Positions 40,237 to 45,048 of a DNA stretch of 45,048 nucleotides are shown here, one piece after another. The DNA lies in the NCBI GenBank assembly GCA_019322485.1, contig JAHWIK010000013.1:1-45048 (forward strand), written 5' to 3'. Both the position numbers and the translations under genes were made by a program. How positions within the stretch are numbered: position 1 is the first letter of the stretch; the number at the start of each line of letters is the position of its first letter. The notes below the pieces were generated by a model. It was not told where the DNA came from and ran no database searches. It saw only the letters and a list, made by a program, of their open reading frames with translations. This stretch comes from Candidatus Woesearchaeota archaeon. GTDB taxonomy: Archaea > Nanobdellota > Nanobdellia > Woesearchaeales > JAHWIC01.

Positions 40237-40374
40237 GCGGGGATGCCGGAGTGGCCAAACGGGATAGACTCAAGGCATTTGAGTGTTGAGTGCTCGTCAG
40301 AGTGCGATGAAAGAATCATTTGTAAGTCATCTATTGGCTTAGTGCCTACGGGGGTTCGAAACCTCCTCCCCGCA
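40237..40374 (+). tRNA. tRNA-Leu(CAA) with an anticodon-loop intron
   Basis: Acceptor GCGGGGA (40237-40243) pairs with TCCCCGC (40367-40373), A73 at 40374. D stem CCG/CGG with loop GAGTGGCCAAA; anticodon stem ATAGA (40264-40268)/TCTAT (40330-40334); anticodon CAA at 40271-40273. A 54-nt intron at 40275-40328 occupies the canonical 37/38 site; the BHB helix CTCA/TAAG has one C-A mismatch. Long variable arm, 15 nt; T arm GGGGG-TTCGAAA-CCTCC is uninterrupted. Mature length 84 nt. Confidence 0.93.
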
Positions 40375-40383
40375 TTATTTTAA
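40355..40383 (+). repeat. tRNA-Leu 3' end acting as possible attachment site (left copy)
   Basis: The T arm to just past the tRNA end: TTCGAAA, CCTCCTCCCC, GCATTATTTTAA. A diverged copy lies at 41492-41524. Confidence 0.4.
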
Positions 40384-40414
40384 AAAAGAGGTTCTAAATA
40401 GTTATGATGATAAA

Positions 40415-41491
40415 ATGATTGACCTAAAAGAACGAATTAAGGGAAGAGAATTAGATCGCCTAAGTGGCTTCTCAGAGGAAGAGACAGAGTTTGTAGCACA
40501 AGCAGCTAGCATGGAATTACCAGAGCTTGTTGATTTCTTTATTGAGAGATATGACCTCGCTAACCCAGAAAACCCATTTGTAAGGTTTTTAGAAAGAATC
40601 AAGTATGTAGCAGATGGTGTTGACCTTACACTAAGAATGGAAACACCAGTATTTAGTCTCGACTCTAAAGGGGACTTTGAGAATTGGACGCTAGCACAAT
40701 TTGGATTTTTTGACACTGAAAAAGGGCATTTTTGTGTGACTACTGTTCCTTTCAATACCCCTAGAGATGGTACAATACTTGCACAGCACCATTATGTCCA
40801 AAGAGCTGGTAATGATGTTTCCTTACTAAGGCTGGATTCTGTAGTTGATATACTATCTAACAGCGAAGATCCTAGGATTAAAGAGATGGTTGATTATTGG
40901 GGGAGAGATAGGATTAAAGTAAGTATGGGAAACCCTAGGTTTTCAGATGATTATACTCAAGGACATGATTTTGTTGTAGTTGAAGCAATTAGTCCTACCA
41001 GCATAACCGCGGTAAAGGGACTAGCAAGAATAGTTTTTCCCTGGGCTAATGAAGGAGAAGCAGGATATAGGGCATGTGAAAGTACAGGCATAAGGTATCT
41101 AGAGCCAAGATTAGGTGGTGTAAAAGATTTATATGATTTAGAACTTTATGGATTAAAGAGAAGAAAAGAAGGCATCTCAGAACCAAAAGGATTTGTTGCA
41201 CTAGGGAACCAATTGTACCAGAAGGCCCAAGCACAGAAAACCAGACGGAATCTAAAGGGGGCTTGCGCATTGTATACTAATGCCTTATATGCTTACTACC
41301 ATGCATTAAGAATGAATCCTAATTTGAACAAAGCCCATAATAGATTTTTAAGTTGCTGCGAAGAACTGATGACAATTTCCAAGGCTACAGGAAAACAGAA
41401 TTTATTACGCATAGTCAGCAAGTTTCACAAATGCTATACTGGTCAAAGCAGAATGAGCTCTAGGGAGTACTTCTTGGAGAAGGGTTGTTAA
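40415..41491 (+). CDS. Unknown protein next to tRNA-Leu (possible integrated cassette)
   Basis: 358 residues: MIDLKERIKGRELDRLSGFSEEETEFVAQAASMELPELVDFFIERYDLANP. Not recognised. A mixed N-terminal domain (to about 245) is followed by a helical, TPR-like end (GNQLYQKAQAQKTRRNLKGACALYTNALYAYYHALRMNPNLNKAHNRFLSCCEEL). There is no integrase, transposase or toxin motif. It begins 40 nt after tRNA-Leu(CAA), and right after its stop is a degenerate repeat of the tRNA 3' end, so it may be cargo of a small tRNA-integrated element. Confidence 0.65.
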   Translation: MIDLKERIKGRELDRLSGFSEEETEFVAQAASMELPELVDFFIERYDLANPENPFVRFLERIKYVADGVDLTLRMETPVFSLDSKGDFENWTLAQFGFFDTEKGHFCVTTVPFNTPRDGTILAQHHYVQRAGNDVSLLRLDSVVDILSNSEDPRIKEMVDYWGRDRIKVSMGNPRFSDDYTQGHDFVVVEAISPTSITAVKGLARIVFPWANEGEAGYRACESTGIRYLEPRLGGVKDLYDLELYGLKRRKEGISEPKGFVALGNQLYQKAQAQKTRRNLKGACALYTNALYAYYHALRMNPNLNKAHNRFLSCCEELMTISKATGKQNLLRIVSKFHKCYTGQSRMSSREYFLEKGC

Positions 41492-41524
41492 TTCAGAAAA
41501 TCCTCGTCCCTGCATTATTCTTAA
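41492..41524 (+). repeat. Degenerate copy of the tRNA-Leu 3' end (right copy)
   Basis: TTCAGAAAA, then TCCTCGTCCC, then TGCATTATTCTTAA. Against the tRNA end at 40355-40383, CCTCxTCCCxGCATTATT matches at 16 of 18 aligned bases, in the same orientation and about 1.14 kb away. It looks like the second boundary of an old integration. Confidence 0.4.
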
Positions 41525-41565
41525 TCAAACAATTTAAATACTAATTCTTTGAAAGATATTCTAAA

Positions 41566-42903
41566 ATGATAGAAATATGTGCAGTAGGCGGATATAATGA
41601 AGTTGGCAAGAACATGACTGCCATCAAGATAGATAATGAAGTTGTTATCATTGATATGGGCCTCCATATGGAAAATTATATCAAGTATACTGAAGGGGGC
41701 GAGGATATACGCAGTATAAGCGCAGCTGACCTATTGAAGGTTAAGGCAATACCTGATGATTCTGTGATTAAGAAATGGAAAGGCTCTGTCAAAGCAATTA
41801 TTCCAACGCATGCGCATCTTGATCATGTCGGTGCGCTTATTTTTATGGCTGGGAAGTATAATGCCCCGATAATGTGCACCCCCTTTACAGCAGAGGTTAT
41901 CAGAACCATAGGCAAGGATGAGAAAATAAAGCTGAAGAATGATATTAAGGTTCTTAATGTTAATTCTAACTATAGCCTTTCAAAGAATATCCGGGTTGAA
42001 TTCATAAACATGACTCATTCTACCCCACATACAGTTATGGTTGCGCTGCATACCAAGTACGGCACTATTTTGTATGCGAATGATTTCAAATTTGACAATC
42101 ACCCAATCATTGGGAAAAAGCCAAATTACGAAAGATTGAAGGAGCTTGGTAAAAAGGGTGTCTTATGCGCAATAGTTGACTGCACAAGAGCAAAGAGGCC
42201 GGTTAAAACCCCAAGCGAGAATGTTGCGAAAGAGATGCTTAGGGATGTTATGCTTGGGACTGACTCAACAAACAAGGCTGTTATTGTAACCACATTCTCA
42301 TCACATCTTGCAAGGCTAAAGTCAATTATAGAGTTTGGCAAGAGAATGAACCGCAAGATAGTTTTCTTAGGAAGGAGCCTGGCAAAATATACCCAAGCAG
42401 GAGAGAACATTGGTTTGGTCAATTTTTCAAAAGAGGTTGAGATTGTAAAGTTTGGCAAACAGATAAGGAGGAAGTTAAAAAAGATAGAGCATGATGGCCG
42501 CGAGAAATATCTGATGGTTGTAACAGGGCACCAGGGTGAGCCTAAAGCAACTCTATCAAAGATTGCGGGCAAGGAGCTTCCATTCAAGCTTTATTCAGAG
42601 GACCATATAATCTTTTCCTGCACTGTTATTCCATCCCCAACAAACATTGAGAACAGGAAAGTGCTTGAAGACAAGCTAAAGAAACGTGGTGTGCGCATAT
42701 TTAGGGATATACATGTCAGCGGGCATGCTGCAAGGGAGGACTTGCGTGATTTGATAAATCTGGTTGAACCGAAGAATATTATTCCGGCACACGGCGACTA
42801 TTCAATGAAAGATGCCTTTGTTGAGCTGGCAATGGACAAAGGCTACAAAGTCGGAAAGAATATCCATATACTTAAAGATGGTGGTAAATTAAGGCTTGTT
42901 TAA
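41566..42903 (+). CDS. rnj: Archaeal RNase J (beta-CASP metallo-beta-lactamase)
   Basis: 445 residues. MBL metal motif THAHLDH (81-87), MTHSTPHTVMVAL, a later DFKF metal Asp, and a beta-CASP region (VIVTTFSSHLARLKSIIEF, GRSLAKYT, VVTGHQGEPKATLSKI), ending with HVSGHAAREDLRDLINLVEPKNIIPAHGDY. 5'-3' exoribonuclease of archaeal mRNA turnover. The TATA-like AATTTAAATA at 41531-41540 suggests a start near 41560, so it is nearly leaderless. Confidence 0.93.
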   Translation: MIEICAVGGYNEVGKNMTAIKIDNEVVIIDMGLHMENYIKYTEGGEDIRSISAADLLKVKAIPDDSVIKKWKGSVKAIIPTHAHLDHVGALIFMAGKYNAPIMCTPFTAEVIRTIGKDEKIKLKNDIKVLNVNSNYSLSKNIRVEFINMTHSTPHTVMVALHTKYGTILYANDFKFDNHPIIGKKPNYERLKELGKKGVLCAIVDCTRAKRPVKTPSENVAKEMLRDVMLGTDSTNKAVIVTTFSSHLARLKSIIEFGKRMNRKIVFLGRSLAKYTQAGENIGLVNFSKEVEIVKFGKQIRRKLKKIEHDGREKYLMVVTGHQGEPKATLSKIAGKELPFKLYSEDHIIFSCTVIPSPTNIENRKVLEDKLKKRGVRIFRDIHVSGHAAREDLRDLINLVEPKNIIPAHGDYSMKDAFVELAMDKGYKVGKNIHILKDGGKLRLV

Positions 42904-42954
42904 AACGCAAAATTATATAAATAGGGGTTATATACTTTTTTTGGGGGTGTTGAT

Positions 42955-43698
42955 ATGAAACTTGCTTTAGCTGAACCAAAATATCTAAAGGAAAGCGTTT
43001 CTATTATTTCTGATCTAGTTAATGAGGCTCGTTTTAAGATAAATAAGGAGGCTGTTGAACTTGTTGCAATGGACCCTGCTAATGTTGCTATGGTTGTCTT
43101 TAAACTTCTTTCAAGCTGCTTTACTGAGTATGATGTAAAGGAGGATGTTGAGATAGCAATAAACCTAAGCAATATGAAGCAAATCCTCAGGAGAGCAAAT
43201 CCTAGTGACATGCTAAGCCTTGAATTAAATGAGGGTAAATTAAAGATACAGCTAAAGGGAGCTTCAGTGAGAACATTTAACCTGCCTATTATCGAGCTTG
43301 AGGAAAAAGAGCAGAAGATTCCGGAATTAAAATTCCAGGCTAAGGTGACAGCTCCTGTTGGTGTTTTGAATGAAGCTGTTGAGGATGCAGATATTGTTGC
43401 TGAGGCTGTTTCCTTCCAGGCAGAACCAAAGAAATTTGTTGTTAATGCAGAAGGGGATTTAAGCCAGGCTAAGATAGAGGTAGGAGAAAGCGATAATGTC
43501 AAGATAAATGTTGAAGGGACTGAAAAGATAAAATCAAAGTATAGTGTTGAGTATCTTAAAAAGATGATGAATGCCTCAAAGCTTACTGACAGCGTTACAA
43601 TACAGTTTAACAAAGATTATCCATTGAAGCTTGATTATACTGCTGTTGACAAGGTAATGCTTAGCTTTATTTTGGCTCCAAGGGTGGAGAACGAATAA
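42955..43698 (+). CDS. pcn: DNA polymerase sliding clamp (PCNA)
   Basis: 247 residues: MKLALAEPKYLKESVSIISDLVNEARFKINKEAVELVAMDPANVAMVVFKL is the first clamp domain. The interdomain connector lies near residues 118-130 and the C-terminal FILAPRVENE ends the second domain. It forms a trimeric ring for polymerases, ligase and FEN1. Strong GGGGGTGTTGAT ribosome site; TATA-like ATTATATAAATAGG at 42912-42925. Ends 46 nt before the next gene. Confidence 0.96.
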   Translation: MKLALAEPKYLKESVSIISDLVNEARFKINKEAVELVAMDPANVAMVVFKLLSSCFTEYDVKEDVEIAINLSNMKQILRRANPSDMLSLELNEGKLKIQLKGASVRTFNLPIIELEEKEQKIPELKFQAKVTAPVGVLNEAVEDADIVAEAVSFQAEPKKFVVNAEGDLSQAKIEVGESDNVKINVEGTEKIKSKYSVEYLKKMMNASKLTDSVTIQFNKDYPLKLDYTAVDKVMLSFILAPRVENE

Positions 43699-43744
43699 TC
43701 TCTTTTTAGAAAATTTTTTATATTCATTATTTCTGGTTTAGTGT

Positions 43745-44212
43745 ATGGCAGCAGATAAGGCTAAAGAATTTCTCATTGATTGGATTAAAGGGTATCTTAA
43801 AAACAGAGATGTTATGGCTAAGAATATTGAAAGCATAGGGAAGAGCAAGGAAGGTTTTGATGTTTATGTAAAATTTAAGGATAAGGAGCAGTTTATTATT
43901 GCCCTGCCTAATATCGAGAATATTGAGGGGATATTGTCCAAGCTGGAAAACAAGGAAGGGTATTATACAATTGTGACTTTTAACAGCGGAAAAAACTTTA
44001 AGGGGCTTATAAGCAACTGGAGTAAGTTTGCGGAGTTTAAATTCCTGAATATATTCTTTGTCAATCCATTCTCAGAATTAGATAAAAGATGGATTATCTA
44101 TCCCCATACACATAATAAAATCTGTGATAAAGATTCATTGGAGAAAGGCCTAAAGTCAATGTTTGAGATGGTAGAACCTATAAGCGAAGAGGATATCAAG
44201 AAGAATTTCTAG
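43745..44212 (+). CDS. Unknown small alpha/beta protein
   Basis: 155 residues: MAADKAKEFLIDWIKGYLKNRDVMAKNIESIGKSKEGFDVYVKFKDKEQFIIALPNI. Not recognised. Hydrophobic strands (YYTIVTFN, FKFLNIFFVNPF, RWIIYPHTHNKIC) alternate with helices. It follows PCNA and overlaps the convergent polyprenol-kinase-like gene by 4 bp at the 3' ends. No metal or catalytic motif is clear. Confidence 0.7.
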   Translation: MAADKAKEFLIDWIKGYLKNRDVMAKNIESIGKSKEGFDVYVKFKDKEQFIIALPNIENIEGILSKLENKEGYYTIVTFNSGKNFKGLISNWSKFAEFKFLNIFFVNPFSELDKRWIIYPHTHNKICDKDSLEKGLKSMFEMVEPISEEDIKKNF

Positions 44213-44790
44213 ATTAGTATTATCATTAGCTGACCGACAAATCCTGCAAACAAAGGCCCTAATAGATTATCGTCAAGCTCATCAATAAGTATCTCTACTA
44301 TTGTGGCTGTAAATGCCATTGCTATTATAACGTATATATTTGTAAGGATTAGGAATCCGATTACCAAATTTAATATCAATTCTGAGACAGAGCCTACTAA
44401 GGTTTTATTTCTGAACAGCAGGGTTACGCCATATTTCCTCCCAATCATGGCTGCAGCCATATCACCAAAGGTTGTCATCAATAAAGCTGCCAATGCAACC
44501 TTAAAATCAAATATTGCGAGGCATATTGTCGTGGCTGTCAGGAAGTGGATGACGCTTGACAAGCGGTCTTTTTCCTGCGCAGTTATCATCTTTGAATAAA
44601 GAGGAACAGTGATGTCCCGCTCAATCCTGAGATATTCCAGGATTAAGAAGAAAAGCAAGACCCCGACTAAGGTCAACATGGCTGCTTTTTGGCCTATGCC
44701 GAAGTTTATTATTGAGTAGGCTATTAGTGTTAAGAGTATTAAAAAGTGCACTACCCTTCTGCTGACTTCATTTGGTGATTGCCAAACCAT
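44209..44790 (-). CDS. SEC59/DGK1-type CTP-dependent lipid kinase (polyprenol or diacylglycerol kinase-like)
   Basis: 193 residues from ATG 44790 (MVWQSPNEVSRRVVHF); the TTG three codons earlier is less likely. Six or so membrane spans. The family motifs are GDMAAAMIGRKYG and, after a gap, NKTLVGSVSE, as in dolichol kinase and phytol/diacylglycerol kinases, and EVSRRVVHF opens the family. In archaea it probably phosphorylates polyprenols or archaeol precursors in the membrane. Downstream of the tRNA-Gly on the same strand. Confidence 0.85.
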   Translation of the reverse strand: MVWQSPNEVSRRVVHFLILLTLIAYSIINFGIGQKAAMLTLVGVLLFFLILEYLRIERDITVPLYSKMITAQEKDRLSSVIHFLTATTICLAIFDFKVALAALLMTTFGDMAAAMIGRKYGVTLLFRNKTLVGSVSELILNLVIGFLILTNIYVIIAMAFTATIVEILIDELDDNLLGPLFAGFVGQLMIILI

Positions 44791-44837
44791 ATTGTGCAAA
44801 GAAGAAAATCGTATTTAAATAGCTTTCTAAAGGGATA

Positions 44838-44990
44838 TACGGCTGCCGGGACTTTCGAACAGTAGGATAACAACGTCATCCTGGGCTTGGGATCTCTTGC
44901 GAGAACTGTGGGCCGCAATTTTCGAACCCGGGTAGCAAGCTATTTCCAGCTTCATGGGAAGCTCGAATCATACCGCTAGATCACAGCCGT
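44838..44990 (-). tRNA. tRNA-Gly(CCC) with anticodon-loop and T-loop introns
   Basis: Acceptor ACGGCTG (44990-44984) pairs with CAGCCGT (44845-44839), A73 at 44838. D stem ATC/GAT; anticodon stem CGAGC/GCTTG; anticodon CCC (44958-44956). Intron 1 at 37/38: 44954-44942, 13 nt; exact BHB TTCC/GGAA with bulges CA^T and AT^A. Intron 2 at 59/60 in the T loop: 44920-44852, 69 nt; exact BHB TTCG/CGAA with bulges AA^A and AG^T. Removing both gives T arm CCGGG-TTCGAAT-CCCGG and a 71-nt tRNA. A1-T72 is unusual for Gly. Upstream, TTTAAATC near 45016 is the TATA box. Confidence 0.92.
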
Positions 44991-45013
44991 ATTTTAGAAA
45001 CTGATTTGCCTGT

Positions 45014-45022
45014 TTGATTTAA
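45014..45022 (-). promoter_or_regulatory. TATA box of tRNA-Gly(CCC)
   Basis: Minus-strand CTTTAAATC, centred about 26 nt before the tRNA 5' end. The place where the tRNA palindrome would be expected (about 45050) is just beyond the window end. Confidence 0.5.
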
Positions 45023-45048
45023 AGTTTTTCATGGAATAATTACTACTC

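Noticed and set aside
1..45048. CRISPR array or transposon
   Set aside because: No regularly spaced direct repeats, no transposase or integrase reading frame, and no long terminal inverted repeats were seen on either strand.

Overview
The window is archaeal. It carries the archaeal ribosomal/RNA-polymerase cluster (rps13-rps4-rps11-rpoD-tRNA-Leu-rpl18e-rpl13-rps9-rpoN), an archaeal SRP RNA and RNase P RNA, Sec61-beta, alpha-NAC, PCNA and archaeal RNase J. TATA boxes lie about 26 nt before many starts, and tRNA introns have bulge-helix-bulge (BHB) junctions. The AT-rich composition, many short unknown proteins, bacterial-type gyrase A, ScpB and LeuRS suggest a DPANN-like archaeon (Woesearchaeota/Pacearchaeota type). 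That placement is inference.

Layout. 1-2000: an MBL-fold gene end, the SRP RNA and a B12-type radical SAM protein. 2000-16100: branched-chain amino-acid biosynthesis, nearly all on the minus strand (leuA-ilvB-ilvN-leuC-leuD-leuB-Lrp-like-DUF1805, then ilvC, ilvD, ilvE, an AEC transporter and an FAH-family enzyme), with one odd plus-strand HAD-like gene. The leuA operon begins with an unlisted 25-codon leader ORF that ends in 14 consecutive Leu/Val codons. 16100-20150: two unknown genes, a zinc ribbon and bacterial-type leuS. 20260-24180: the ribosomal operon. 24300-27620: tRNA-His, a MinD-like ATPase with unknown neighbours, NAC, Sec61-beta and RNase P RNA. 27670-36630: a 944-residue unknown protein, a THUMP methyltransferase, gyrA, a zinc ribbon, scpB with a long charged tail, and an unknown winged-helix-like gene. 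36660-40100: a lamin-tail-domain surface protein and three small genes sharing a coiled-coil module. 40237-45000: tRNA-Leu, a possible tRNA-integrated cassette, RNase J, PCNA, an unknown gene, a polyprenol-kinase-like gene and tRNA-Gly.

The most striking content is in the RNA genes. All four tRNAs are interrupted, with seven introns in total. Three tRNAs have an intron in the T arm (53/54 in His; 59/60 in Leu-GAG and Gly-CCC), and Leu-GAG also has D-loop and anticodon introns. Four of the seven junctions fold by eye into exact BHB motifs. Two of the tRNA promoters (His, Leu-CAA) have the same TTACACACATTGTGTGTAA-type palindrome 33-34 bp upstream of the TATA box. Other candidate novelties are the Leu/Val leader peptide, a degenerate copy of the tRNA-Leu 3' end flanking a single unknown gene, and palindromic elements that sit on or next to stop codons.
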